Part shown: piece by piece, positions 7,872 through 16,135 of the stretch
Layout: every line of letters starts with the position of its first letter
Numbering within the stretch: the first letter of the stretch is position 1
Assembly (NCBI GenBank): GCA_021737145.1
Contig: JAIPEN010000006.1
Location: forward strand, 62,001 to 126,000
Origin: Desulfarculaceae bacterium
Lineage (GTDB): Bacteria > Desulfobacterota > Desulfarculia > Desulfarculales > Desulfarculaceae
Direction of reading: 5' to 3'
Length of the DNA stretch: 64,000 nt
Program-made: the position numbers and the translations under genes
The notes under the pieces: generated by a model
What the model was told of the DNA's origin: nothing
The model's database searches: none
The model's input: the letters and a program-made list of their open reading frames with translations, nothing else

Positions 7872-9563
7872 GTGAGCTATCTGGTCCTGGCCCGCAAGCA
7901 CCGGCCCGCCACCTTTGACCAGGTGGTGGGGCAGGAGCACGTGACCAAGACCCTGGCCGGGGCCCTGGACTCTGGGCGACTGGCCCATGCGTTTTGCTTC
8001 ACGGGACCCCGGGGGGTGGGCAAGACCACCGTGGCCCGGGTGTTGGCCAAGGCCCTGAACTGCGAGAATGGCCCCACCGCAACCCCCTGCGGCAAGTGCG
8101 TGCACTGCTTGGAGATCACCGACGGCCGCGCGGTGGACGTGCAGGAGATCGACGCGGCGAGCAACTCCCGCGTGGAGGACGTGCGCGAACTGCGCGAGGT
8201 GATCCGCTACCAGCCCCAGTCCAGCCGCTTTAGGGTGACCATCCTGGACGAGGTGCACATGCTGAGCAAGGCGGCCTTCAACGCCCTGCTCAAGACCCTG
8301 GAAGAACCGCCCGAGCACGCGGTGTTCATTTTGGCCACCACGGACGTGCACAAGGTGCCGCTGACCATCCTGAGCCGCTGCCAGCGATTCGACTTCCGGC
8401 GGCTGCCGCCCAAGCTGCTGTCCGCCCACCTCAAGGAGGTGCTGGGCCAGGAGGGGCTGGAGCTGCCCAGCGAGAGCCTGGCGCTGATGGCCCGGGAGGC
8501 GGACGGCAGCGTGCGCGACGCCCTGAGCCTGCTGGACCAGGTGTTGGCCGCGGGCAAGGAGTCCATGAGCCACGCAGAGGTGGTGGAGCTGCTGGGCCTG
8601 GTGGACCGCGAGCTGGTGGGGGCCACGGCCCAGGCGGTGCTGGCCGGCGAGGCGGGCGAGGTGCTGGACCTGGTGAGCCGGGTCTATGCGGCCGGCGGGG
8701 AGATGCAGGCCTTTTACGCCGCTTTGCAGGAGCATTTCCGCAACCTGGCCGCGGCCAAGGCCGCGCCCGAGGGGGCGGAGCTGTTCGGGCTCACCGGCGA
8801 AGAGCTGGCCGGGCTCAGGGCCCAGGCCGGTCCGCACAGCCCCGAGACCCTGCACGAGATTTTCGGGCACCTGGCCTCCAGCGAGGACCTGTTCCGCCGG
8901 GCTTCCCAGCCCCGCTTGGTCATGGAGATGACCCTGCTGAAGCTCACCCAGGTGAAGCCGGTGGTGAGCCTGGCCGACATCCTGGCCGGTCTGGAACAGG
9001 GCGGCGGCGGAACTCCGGCCCCGGCCGACGGTGGCGGCGGCTTCAGCGCCCGCGAGGCCAAGGGCGGCGGCGGACAGAGCGCCCGGCCCATGGTGCGCGA
9101 AAATGCGCCCCCGCCCCAGCCGGCCGCACCGGCGCCCGCGCCCGCGCCCGCCCCGGCGGCTTCCACGCCCGGCGACCCCAAGGCCATGCTCAAGGAGCTG
9201 ATGCGCTTCGCCGAGCAGAGCCAGCCGGCCCTGGCCTCTTATCTGGGGCGCTCCTCGGCCGAGCTGAACAACGGCAGCCTGCGGGTGACCCTGCCCAGCG
9301 GGGCCATCGCGGCCAGCTATGCCACGGACAAGAACCAGAAGACCCTGAACCAGATGGCCGCCCGGATTTGGGAGGGCGGGCCCACGGTTCGTTTGCTGGC
9401 CTCCGGCGAGGCCGCGCCCCCTCCGCCCGACCGCCAGGCCGAGGCGGAAGCCAAGGCCGCCGCGGCCCAGGAGTTGGCCGACCATCCGGCGGTGCAAGAG
9501 GCCATGGAGGTCTTCGAGGCCGAGGTGTTGCGCCTTGACCCCGAGGAGCCCCGGCAATCCTAG
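7872..9563 (+). CDS. dnaX: DNA polymerase III subunit gamma/tau
   Basis: 563 residues, GTG start at 7872 with GGAGG 5 nt upstream; the open frame reaching back to 7512 is not homologous. Clamp-loader ATPase: SYLVLARKHRPATFDQVVGQ at the N-terminus, Walker A GPRGVGKTT (about residue 45), the four-Cys zinc module with CGKCVHCLEI, Walker B ILDEVHMLSK, sensor 1 ATTDVHKVPLTILSRCQ. After domain III (to about 370) comes a Gly/Pro/Ala-rich linker and a C-terminal domain of the tau type. It loads the beta clamp at the replication fork and heads the conserved dnaX-ybaB-recR cluster. Confidence 0.95.
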   Translation: MSYLVLARKHRPATFDQVVGQEHVTKTLAGALDSGRLAHAFCFTGPRGVGKTTVARVLAKALNCENGPTATPCGKCVHCLEITDGRAVDVQEIDAASNSRVEDVRELREVIRYQPQSSRFRVTILDEVHMLSKAAFNALLKTLEEPPEHAVFILATTDVHKVPLTILSRCQRFDFRRLPPKLLSAHLKEVLGQEGLELPSESLALMAREADGSVRDALSLLDQVLAAGKESMSHAEVVELLGLVDRELVGATAQAVLAGEAGEVLDLVSRVYAAGGEMQAFYAALQEHFRNLAAAKAAPEGAELFGLTGEELAGLRAQAGPHSPETLHEIFGHLASSEDLFRRASQPRLVMEMTLLKLTQVKPVVSLADILAGLEQGGGGTPAPADGGGGFSAREAKGGGGQSARPMVRENAPPPQPAAPAPAPAPAPAASTPGDPKAMLKELMRFAEQSQPALASYLGRSSAELNNGSLRVTLPSGAIAASYATDKNQKTLNQMAARIWEGGPTVRLLASGEAAPPPPDRQAEAEAKAAAAQELADHPAVQEAMEVFEAEVLRLDPEEPRQS

Positions 9564-9739
9564 CCCGTATATTTCATGAAGGTTGGGTGGCATTAAACAA
9601 CGAATCTGTATTCATGCGGCCGTTATGAAAAAAGCGCCTGGGTTGCCGAGACACAGTTTGCGACCAGGCCCGGCGCAGCCGGCCGCACGGCCTGCATGAA
9701 ATAGGCGGGCTAAAGAAAAATCAGCAAGGAGCGATATAG
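9564..9739. other. dnaX-ybaB spacer, 176 nt
   Basis: Long for this conserved cluster. It contains no open frame of note and no match to the SRP RNA core, which is found beside dnaX in some genomes. GGAG for the downstream gene lies at its right end. The separation suggests ybaB-recR may have its own promoter, though I cannot place one. Confidence 0.35.
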
Positions 9740-10060
9740 ATGATCCCCAAGGGAGGCATGGGCGGCCTGATGAAGCAGGCCCAGAAGATGCAAGAGCAGA
9801 TGCTCAAGATGCAGCAGGAGATGGAGGCCCGCGAGGTGAGCGCCTCTTCCGGCGGCGGCATGGTGGAGGCCGTGGTCAACGGCAAGGGCGAGCTGCTGCG
9901 TCTGAAGTTCGATCCCGAGGTGGTGGACCCGGATGACGTGGAAATGCTGGCCGATTTGGTGGTGGCCGCGGTGGGCGAGGCCCAGCGCCGGGCCCAGGAC
10001 ATGATGGCCGAGGAAATGGGCAAGCTCACCGGCGGGATGAAACTGCCCGGCCTCATGTGA
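9740..10060 (+). CDS. ybaB: YbaB/EbfC family nucleoid-associated protein
   Basis: 106 residues, preceded by AAGGAG. N-terminal Met/Gln-rich helix ([20 protein letters not shown]) followed by [37 protein letters not shown], the YbaB/EbfC fold. Dimeric, tweezer-like DNA-binding protein. Its stop overlaps the recR start (ATG at 10060; GTG alternative at 10057), so recR is translationally coupled. Position between dnaX and recR is the conserved one. Confidence 0.93.
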   Translation: MIPKGGMGGLMKQAQKMQEQMLKMQQEMEAREVSASSGGGMVEAVVNGKGELLRLKFDPEVVDPDDVEMLADLVVAAVGEAQRRAQDMMAEEMGKLTGGMKLPGLM

Positions 10061-10653
10061 TGTACCCCAAGGCGGTCAACAACCTGATCCACGCCCTGAG
10101 CCGGTTACCGGGCATCGGAGCCAAGACGGCCGAGCGCCTGGCCCTGCATATGGTGCGCTCCCCGGCGGCCGAGGTGCAGGCCCTGGCGAGGGCGGTGGCC
10201 GGGGTGGGCGGGGTGACCACCTGCGGGGTGTGCTTCAACCTCACCGAACGCGACCCCTGCCCCATCTGCGCCGATCCCGGCCGTGACGGGGGCGTCATCT
10301 GCGTGGTGGAGAGCCCGGCCGACCTGGCCGCCCTGGAGGCGGCGGGAAGCTACAAGGGCCGCTATCATGTTTTGGCCGGGGCCCTGGCCCCCCTGGAGGG
10401 CGTGGGGCCCGAGGAGCTGCGTTTGGATCAGTTGGTCAGGCGGGTGCGCCAGGGGGGTGTCAAGGAGGTCATCATCGCCACCAACCCCACCGTGGAGGGG
10501 GAGGCCACCGCCGATCTGGTGTCCCGGGCCCTGCAAGGGCTGGGCGCGGCGGTGACCCGCCTGGGCTACGGCATGCCGGTGGGCGGCGACCTAAAGTACA
10601 TGGATGGTTTGACCCTGAGCCGCTCGTTGGAATCTAGGCGCAGGCTGGATTGA
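10060..10653 (+). CDS. recR: Recombination mediator protein RecR
   Basis: About 197 residues. Helix-hairpin-helix LSRLPGIGAKTAERLALH, zinc finger CGVCFNLTERDPCPIC, Toprim motif VICVVESPADLAALE and a C-terminal GYGMPVGGDLKYMDGLTL typical of RecR. Works with RecO/RecF to load RecA on gapped DNA. Starts at an ATG overlapping the ybaB stop (TGATG); a GTG one codon upstream is also possible. Full length, no anomalies. Confidence 0.95.
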   Translation: MYPKAVNNLIHALSRLPGIGAKTAERLALHMVRSPAAEVQALARAVAGVGGVTTCGVCFNLTERDPCPICADPGRDGGVICVVESPADLAALEAAGSYKGRYHVLAGALAPLEGVGPEELRLDQLVRRVRQGGVKEVIIATNPTVEGEATADLVSRALQGLGAAVTRLGYGMPVGGDLKYMDGLTLSRSLESRRRLD

Positions 10654-10657
10654 GAAA

Positions 10658-10867
10658 TTGCCGGATAGACTAGCCGACTGGTTGTTGTGGTTTGGCCTGT
10701 TGCCCGCAGGCGGGCTGCTGATATTCGGGGGGCTGACCTATCTCTGGGCCCGCACCGTGACCCTGACCCGCCGCCGGGCCTGGGTGGTGACCCTGGCCCT
10801 GGGTGCGTTGTTTACCATCGTGGAGATCGTAATGATCTACAAGCTTTCCTACCTGGTTTTTCGCTGA
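10658..10867 (+). CDS. Small two-helix membrane protein
   Basis: 69 residues, TTG start 4 nt after recR. Two hydrophobic segments (about 9-29 and 42-62: LLPAGGLLIFGGLTYLWA and VVTLALGALFTIVEIVMI) around a short basic loop RRRA. No family recognised. Position directly downstream of recR suggests cotranscription. No good ribosome binding site is visible, so reality is moderately supported by composition and membrane topology only. Confidence 0.5.
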   Translation: MPDRLADWLLWFGLLPAGGLLIFGGLTYLWARTVTLTRRRAWVVTLALGALFTIVEIVMIYKLSYLVFR

Positions 10868-10952
10868 TCCCAATTCAGGGAAGGCGGCCGCCCTCGCGCG
10901 CGGCTCACCTTAAAACATGCAAAATGGAGGGGTGCGCCCCGGGTGGGCGGCT

Positions 10953-11642
10953 CTAGGCCGAGTTGATGGCAAGCTGCTCCCGCAAGAAGGAGCGGACCTC
11001 CCCGGCCGGGCGGAACACGCCGTAGTGGCCCTCGGCCAGGATGTCGGCCTCCAGCTCCATCATGCGGGCAATGGAGCCGCGCCAGGCGGCGATGTCCGAC
11101 CCGAAGGCAGGGGCAAAGGGGCCGTGCACGTCCTGGCCGAAGAGCACCTTTTGCCCGCCGGCCAGGCACCAGGCCACCAGCGAGCCGGGGGTGTGCCCCG
11201 GGGTGTGCAGGATGGCCAGCTCCTGACCCTGGCCCAGGTCGATGGCCCCGTCGCCCTCCAGGGCCTGGTCGGGGGGGGCGGGCTCCAGGGATAGGCCGTA
11301 CCAGTCGGCGGCGGAACGCGTGTCGTCGCCGGTGGCCATCACCTCGGCCTCGGCCTGGTGCAGGACGATGCGGCAGCCGGTGCGCCGGCGTATCTCGGCC
11401 GCGCCCCCGGCGTGGTCGATGTGGGCGTGGGTGATGAGCAGATGAGTGGGCGGGTCGCCGCCCGCGGCCATGGCCAGCTCCAACAGGGCCGGGGCGCTGG
11501 GCCCGGCTCCGCAGTCCACCAACACCCGGGCCGAGGCTCCGGCTACCAGATAGCAAAGGCAATCGCGGGGATCGGTAAGGTCGGGTCCGCCCACCATGTG
11601 GATCCCGGGCGCGATCTTACGGGGCATCTTGGCATCACCCAT
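10953..11642 (-). CDS. MBL-fold metallo-hydrolase
   Basis: 229 residues. Zinc motif T-H-A-H-I-D-H (His72, His74, Asp76, His77), upstream strand VLVDCGAGPSAPALLE, and a later LHTPGHTPGSLVAW (third metal His) and LFGQDVHGPF (bridging Asp). This is a glyoxalase-II/beta-lactamase superfamily hydrolase; the substrate is not inferable. ATG at 11642 is preferred to the upstream ATG at 11666 because AGGAG lies 8 nt before it. Convergent with the recR-side genes; no operon partner. Confidence 0.88.
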   Translation of the reverse strand: MGDAKMPRKIAPGIHMVGGPDLTDPRDCLCYLVAGASARVLVDCGAGPSAPALLELAMAAGGDPPTHLLITHAHIDHAGGAAEIRRRTGCRIVLHQAEAEVMATGDDTRSAADWYGLSLEPAPPDQALEGDGAIDLGQGQELAILHTPGHTPGSLVAWCLAGGQKVLFGQDVHGPFAPAFGSDIAAWRGSIARMMELEADILAEGHYGVFRPAGEVRSFLREQLAINSA

Positions 11643-11773
11643 GGTGCTCGCTCCTGGCCGAAACAACAGGGCGCCGCGCCGGTGGGCGCGGCTATATGAT
11701 CGATTGTCTAAAAATTAGCATGAAGCAAACCCCGAAAAAAGGAAAGGGGTAGTGCCAAATTAGGTCCGGCGGC

Positions 11774-12550
11774 CTAACGCATGATCTCGCGCATGATGTC
11801 GTCGGTTGGGGGGAGCTCCGGGGCGGGGGGGATGTCGCCCGTGGCGGACCACACGGGAGAGCCGTGGTCCATGAGGGCCAGGGCGGGACGGCCGCCGGCC
11901 ATGTTGAAAAGCAGGCCGGTGCGGGGCTGCTGATACATGAAAAGGCCGGGCTTGTCGCCGTGCACGGCCAGGGAGACGGCGGGGTCGTGGTTGCTGTTCC
12001 AAATGCTGAGGATGGAGCCCTCACCCTTGCGGTTTAGCATGGCAATGGCAGGCTTCTTGTCTTTGTCGAGGAGAGTGACCGAGGGGTTGCCGTGAGTCAC
12101 AGAAACTACGGCTTTAGGGTCTTTGTTTTCGTCAAACAGGCTGATGGTCGGGCCTTGGTTGGGAAAATATGCAATACTAAGCCTCGGCTGTGTTTTGTCT
12201 TTTAGAAAAGCGATGCTTGATGTTCCGCTGTTTCGAGAGTCAATGAACAGCGACATTGAGCCGTCCGGTTTCCTAAATGCTAACAGGGGCCCATCTTTCC
12301 CAACCCCCAAAGCGATTCTGTTTTTTTGATTGTCATCATTAATGAAAAGAACAGGCGCTCCATTTTCTATCATTAAACCCGCTCTTGTTCTTCCTGAGTG
12401 ATCCACTAGTCGGATACTATTGGCAATAATATCTTGTTGGGACTGGGATGCCGAAGCATTCAGGTTGTAAAATAAATGAGAAATAAAACCTCCCAATATT
12501 GAGGCGAGCAGTAGGGACAATATAAACAGTTTATTGTTGTTAATTAGCAT
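11774..12550 (-). CDS. Membrane-anchored beta-repeat protein, copy 1 (A1)
   Basis: 258 residues from the ATG at 12550, which has AAGGGGG 6 nt upstream; the longer frame to 12607 is rejected, and the chosen start makes it equal in length to its paralogue at 13057. One N-terminal hydrophobic segment (LFILSLLLASILGGFISHLF) then an extracytoplasmic domain made of repeated short strands of the type 'D-x-x-G/K-x-x-R ... G-P-x-L/I-x-L' (SIRLVDHSGRTRAGLM, RIALGVGKDGPLLAFRKPDG, GPTISLFDENKDPKAVV). The C-terminal 80 residues are almost identical to the paralogue, ending PPTDDIMREIMR, while the N-terminal half is diverged. Function unknown. It is transcribed divergently from the truncated tape-measure-like gene. 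Confidence 0.7.
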   Translation of the reverse strand: MLINNNKLFILSLLLASILGGFISHLFYNLNASASQSQQDIIANSIRLVDHSGRTRAGLMIENGAPVLFINDDNQKNRIALGVGKDGPLLAFRKPDGSMSLFIDSRNSGTSSIAFLKDKTQPRLSIAYFPNQGPTISLFDENKDPKAVVSVTHGNPSVTLLDKDKKPAIAMLNRKGEGSILSIWNSNHDPAVSLAVHGDKPGLFMYQQPRTGLLFNMAGGRPALALMDHGSPVWSATGDIPPAPELPPTDDIMREIMR

Positions 12551-12711
12551 AAATAACCCCCTTTGTTTGATCAGTATTGTCTTTATACTTTGGCGAAAAA
12601 TTAACACGAATTAAAAGAAAAAGTCAAGGAGGCAAATTATTGAGATTTTTTCATGGTTGAGCGCAAACAAGTAAATTAAAACAATGTTAACTATCCTGTC
12701 GGAGGGAACTC

Positions 12712-13056
12712 ATGAGTAACGATCACAATGTCAAAATAAATTACGGTGTTGGTTTCGAACTATTAAAAGGTGGGATTGAGGAGGTTGAAAAATATATTGA
12801 AACAATTCCCAGTACTGTTGAAAAACAACTCGAAAGCGTTTGGAAAGTCACCAAGGGCGAGTTCAGCGAGTTCGTGCAGGGTACGGCCGAGGAGGCAAAC
12901 AAAACCTGGAGCGAGACCACCAAGGAAATGAAGAGCCTGACCGGTAAGGCCATGGGCGGGAGCCTGACCGCCTGGTTTGATGACGACATGGACGGAGGTG
13001 AAAAAATAAGGCCCCAGGAAAACCCCGGGGCCTTGTCTCTTAGTATGGCGGTCTGA
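12712..13056 (+). pseudogene. Truncated tape-measure-like gene (B1), remnant of a duplication
   Basis: 114-residue frame preceded by GGAGGG. Residues from about 41 (ESVWKVTKGEFSEFVQGT) through AWFDDDMD are nearly identical, also at DNA level, to residues 37-90 of the 622-residue protein at 13992, but the homology then stops. The last 20 residues come from sequence belonging to the intrinsic terminator of the opposing gene A2, and the stop codon abuts A2's stop exactly. I read this as copy 1 of the gene with its 3' five-sixths deleted. It may still be expressed as a short helical protein. Confidence 0.7.
13001..13034 (-). terminator. Intrinsic terminator of gene A2
   Basis: Read on the minus strand, an AAGGCCCC/GGGGCCTT stem (arms at 13027-13034 and 13008-13015, 11-nt loop) is followed by ATTTTTT (13007-13001). 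It lies 23 nt after the A2 stop. It is located inside the reading frame of the truncated gene B1, marking the deletion junction. Confidence 0.75.
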
Positions 13057-13833
13057 TCAGCGCATGATCTCGCGCATGATGTCGTCGGTGGGGGGGAGCT
13101 CCGGGGCGGGGGGCACGTCGCCGGTGGCGCTCCATACGGGAGAGCCGTGGTCCATGAGGGCCAGGGCGGGACGGCCGCCAGCCAGGTTGAACAGCAGGCC
13201 GGTGCGGGGCTGCTGATACATGAAAAGGCCGGGCTTGTCGCCGTGCACGGCCAGGGAGACCGCGGGGTCGTTTTTGCTGTTCAAGATGCTTAGGATGGAG
13301 CCTTCGCCTTCACGATTGGTAATAGCGATTGCGAGTTTTTTGTTGGGCTTCAAGAGAGCTATTGATGAATCGTTTTTAGCAACGTTAATAACGGCTTTGG
13401 CAGAGTCGTTTTCGTCAAAAAGGCCAAGCATAGTGCCTTTATTTGGGAAATAAGACATCATAAGGCGAGGAGTGCCGTTGCTGGCCATAAAGCTCAAAGA
13501 TGCCCCTTTATTATCCTCAGACGCTAGAAAAACGTTGGCTTTGCCGGATTTTTCCCTAAAAATAAATTGAGGGCCCCTGCTCGATATTGCCCAATAAGCT
13601 CTTATATTACCTTGGCGATCTGATAAATAAATAACGGGATTATTGTCTTCAAGGCCGATGCCGATACGTGATTTGCCAGCCTTGTCAACAATGTTTAAGC
13701 TTCGTGCGGTAATGGCATCTAGATCGGGCTTTGCATAGACTATTTTATGTGTAAATATGCTTCCTATCGCCCCGCCTATAATTCCTGAAAAACACATAGC
13801 TAAAATTATCGTTAGAGTGCTCGACTTGCGCAC
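13057..13833 (-). CDS. Membrane-anchored beta-repeat protein, copy 2 (A2)
   Basis: 258 residues, GTG start with GGGGGA about 6 nt upstream. Same plan as A1: basic N-terminus, one hydrophobic segment (TIILAMCFSGIIGGAIGSIF), then short strand repeats (LNIVDKAGKSRIGIGLED, GPQFIFREKSGKANVFL, GTMLGLFDENDSAKAV). The last 80 residues (from SLAVHGDKPGLFMYQQPRTG) differ from A1 at only a few positions, whereas the first 130 are heavily diverged, which suggests gene conversion or strong constraint at the C-terminus. Divergent from the tape-measure-like gene at 13992. Function unknown; the repeats recall adhesin or fibre stalk modules but no family is assigned. Confidence 0.7.
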   Translation of the reverse strand: MRKSSTLTIILAMCFSGIIGGAIGSIFTHKIVYAKPDLDAITARSLNIVDKAGKSRIGIGLEDNNPVIYLSDRQGNIRAYWAISSRGPQFIFREKSGKANVFLASEDNKGASLSFMASNGTPRLMMSYFPNKGTMLGLFDENDSAKAVINVAKNDSSIALLKPNKKLAIAITNREGEGSILSILNSKNDPAVSLAVHGDKPGLFMYQQPRTGLLFNLAGGRPALALMDHGSPVWSATGDVPPAPELPPTDDIMREIMR

Positions 13834-13991
13834 AACATCCCCCTTTTAGCAATAATTTAACCGACTAACAACTGTTTAATATCACGTTTCAACTGATGTG
13901 GCAAGGTTACAATATTGAACTGACTTCCTGGTTTATCTCCGGGCTCTAATGTATTCATCTGCAAAACCACTAGAGCAAAGGAGGTGTGTAA

Positions 13992-15860
13992 ATGTCAAAT
14001 GGAACTGGCGTCGCATTAATGAGGGTTGATGTTGAGCTGAATAATTCGATTCGTGAACAATTGGATCAAGTATTTGATGATATAACTAACTCTTTCAAAA
14101 GAGGACTCGAAAGCGTCTGGAAGGTAACCAAGGGCGAGTTCAGCGAGTTCGTGCAGGGTACGGCCGAGGAGGCAAACAAAACCTGGGGCGAGACCACCAA
14201 GGAAATGAAGAGCCTGACCGGTAAGGCCATGGGCGGGAGCGTGCTGGCCTGGTTCCGGGACGATATGGACAGCGTGGAGGACATCTGGGACAACGCCTGG
14301 CAAAGCATGATCAACAAGGCCGATACCCTGTGGGACGGGTTTTTGAATAAAGCGGTGGAAAATGCCTGGTCCGGCTTGGGTGACATCTTTGACAGGGCGG
14401 TGATGGAGCCGAGCAGCAACTGGCTGTTAAGCCTGGTGGGCCTGGAGAGTGGTGGCGGCAGCGGTGGTTTCTTGGAGGCGATCTCCGACGGGGCGTCGTT
14501 CAGCGAGGCACTGGAGTTCGCGGGCTTACATGACCTAAGCGCGTGGGTGGAAAGCCTGGGGGCGGGTGCGAGCTCTTTGCTCAGCGGAGGCGGAGTGCCG
14601 GCGGCCATTGCCGAGGGTTGGGGCATCACCGCCGGGGTCACCGATATGGGGGTGGTGGCCGGCACCGAGGCGGCCACCCAGGCCCCCTCCCTGGCGGGCA
14701 TGCTCAGCCTGGCCTCGCCTCTGGGCGCCTTTGGCATGGCCCTAGGGCCGGGGTTGCTGGGCATGGGGCTGAGCCAGATGGGGTTTTTGATGGACGGTCC
14801 CATGACCCCGGAGGAGGCCATAAGCAACTGGCAGGGGCAGGAGAACTTTTTGGCCGGGCTGAGCGGCAACATGAATGCCGCTGATCAGGACTGGGCCGAG
14901 GTGCAGGACCGGCAGTTCGGCCTGTTCGGCCAAGCGGCCCAAAAGGCGGCCGACGACCTGGAGCGGTTGATGACCGTGGCCGGCTACACCCAACAGCAGC
15001 TGGACCAGGTGGTGGAGTCTCTGGACCCATTGAGCCAGGAGCTGGTGACCAGCGGCCAGGCGGCCAACACCCTGGAGGCCGAAGTCCGGCAGTTGGCCCA
15101 GGAGATCAACGCGGCGGCGGGCAGCATGAGCCTGACCAGCCAGGCCAGCAAGGAGTTCGACGGGCGCATCGACGACCTGGCCGGGCGGCTGGGCCTGTCG
15201 GGGGATGCGGCCCTGGATTTCCAGAGCGCCATCTACCAGCTGGCCGAGGGCTTCAGCCTGGGCGGGGAGGAGGCCACGGGATTCGAGGCGGCCCTGGACG
15301 CCTTCACCCAGGGCGCCCTGGCCTCGCTGACCGAGGGGGCCGAGGGCTCCCGCGAGGCCATCCAGGGGCTGATCGAGTCCATGAAGGGGGTGGCCGGGGC
15401 CTCGGACGGGGTGAAGGTGAAGGATATGGGCGGCGGGGTCACCCAGTTCACGGCAATCGACTACGCCTCGGGCGGGGCGGTGGACAGCCTGGGCTTGAGC
15501 AGCGGCGGGAGCGGGGGGATCGACGACCTGGGCATCGGCAGCTTTCACCGGGGCGGCCTGGTGGCTGGTTGGCCCAGGGCCCACGCCGGGGCCTTGATCA
15601 GCTCCCTGGCCCACGACGAGGTGCCCATCGTGGCCCGGCGGGGGGAATACGTGGTGCGGGCCGAGAGCGTGAACGCGGCCACCCTGCCGGCCCTAAAGGC
15701 CCTGAATCAGGGCGGCGGCATGACGGCCGGGGACATGGCGGTGAACTTCACCATCAACATCAACGGCAACGTCATGGGCAACGACGATCAGATAGAGGAT
15801 ATGGTGCGGCTCATCGAGAGCCGTTTGCGTCAATTGCAAAGCAGCCGCTGGGGAGGCTAG
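13992..15860 (+). CDS. Phage tail tape-measure-like protein, full-length copy (B2)
   Basis: 622 residues, preceded by GGAGGTG. N-terminal coiled helical region (QLDQVFDDITNSFKRGLESV), central Gly/Ala-rich hydrophobic stretch (about 215-275, SLASPLGAFGMALGPGLLGM), further helices, and a C-terminus typical of tail tape-measure proteins: FHRGG, HDEVPIVARRGEYVV, VNAATLPALKALNQGG and the final NFTININGNVMGNDDQ. By family such proteins set phage tail length and line the tail lumen. No head, tail, lysis, integrase or portal genes accompany it, so it is either a phage remnant or a co-opted protein. Its N-terminal module is duplicated at 12712. Function here unknown. Confidence 0.7.
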   Translation: MSNGTGVALMRVDVELNNSIREQLDQVFDDITNSFKRGLESVWKVTKGEFSEFVQGTAEEANKTWGETTKEMKSLTGKAMGGSVLAWFRDDMDSVEDIWDNAWQSMINKADTLWDGFLNKAVENAWSGLGDIFDRAVMEPSSNWLLSLVGLESGGGSGGFLEAISDGASFSEALEFAGLHDLSAWVESLGAGASSLLSGGGVPAAIAEGWGITAGVTDMGVVAGTEAATQAPSLAGMLSLASPLGAFGMALGPGLLGMGLSQMGFLMDGPMTPEEAISNWQGQENFLAGLSGNMNAADQDWAEVQDRQFGLFGQAAQKAADDLERLMTVAGYTQQQLDQVVESLDPLSQELVTSGQAANTLEAEVRQLAQEINAAAGSMSLTSQASKEFDGRIDDLAGRLGLSGDAALDFQSAIYQLAEGFSLGGEEATGFEAALDAFTQGALASLTEGAEGSREAIQGLIESMKGVAGASDGVKVKDMGGGVTQFTAIDYASGGAVDSLGLSSGGSGGIDDLGIGSFHRGGLVAGWPRAHAGALISSLAHDEVPIVARRGEYVVRAESVNAATLPALKALNQGGGMTAGDMAVNFTININGNVMGNDDQIEDMVRLIESRLRQLQSSRWGG

Positions 15861-16059
15861 GGCGGTAGTCGCCCTCCGGGGCCTCGCCCCGGTTCACCGC
15901 CTCGAACAAGGCGCACTGCTCGGCGATGGACAGGCCCTCGAAACGGCGCTGGGCCGCGTCGCCGCCCTGGCCCCGGCACAGGGAGCAGCGGGTGGGCGAA
16001 CAACCCTGGCAGGCCCGGCAGTCGGGGCAGGTATGTTTTTTATCGCCAGTGGTGGTCAT
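15811..16059 (-). CDS. Small cysteine-rich protein
   Basis: 82 residues; AGAGGTG 5 nt before the ATG. The N-terminal third carries six Cys in the pattern C-x2-C-x2-C-x2-C-x4-C-x2-C (CPDCRACQGCSPTRCSLC), suggesting metal binding (zinc or Fe-S). Its 3' end overlaps the tape-measure-like gene by 50 nt on the opposite strand, which lowers confidence, though the good ribosome binding site and Cys spacing support a real gene. Transcribed divergently from dedA across a short region holding a perfect palindrome. No family recognised. Confidence 0.5.
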   Translation of the reverse strand: MTTTGDKKHTCPDCRACQGCSPTRCSLCRGQGGDAAQRRFEGLSIAEQCALFEAVNRGEAPEGDYRPSLPSGCFAIDANGSR

Positions 16060-16070
16060 GGCTGCACCTC

Positions 16071-16084
16071 TTAACTATAGTTAA
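16071..16084. promoter_or_regulatory. Perfect 14-bp palindrome in divergent promoter region
   Basis: TTAACTATAGTTAA lies between the Cys-rich gene (minus) and dedA (plus). It could be an operator, or simply overlapping -10 elements of the two divergent promoters. A 10-bp part of it (CTATAGTTAA) recurs near 63490 upstream of the 553-residue gene. Confidence 0.3.
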
Positions 16085-16135
16085 GCACTTTCAGGCGCAT
16101 TGCACCCCCTGCCTGCAACTTCGAGGCGCGAGTCC

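Noticed and set aside
9564..9739. SRP (4.5S) RNA beside dnaX
   Set aside because: The stretch with ACCAGGCCCGGCGCAGCC recalls the SRP core, but the GGAAG tetraloop-containing motif is missing and no hairpin of the right length forms.
11774..15860. Complete prophage or tailocin
   Set aside because: Only the tape-measure-like protein is phage-like; no integrase, portal, sheath, capsid or lysis genes are present.
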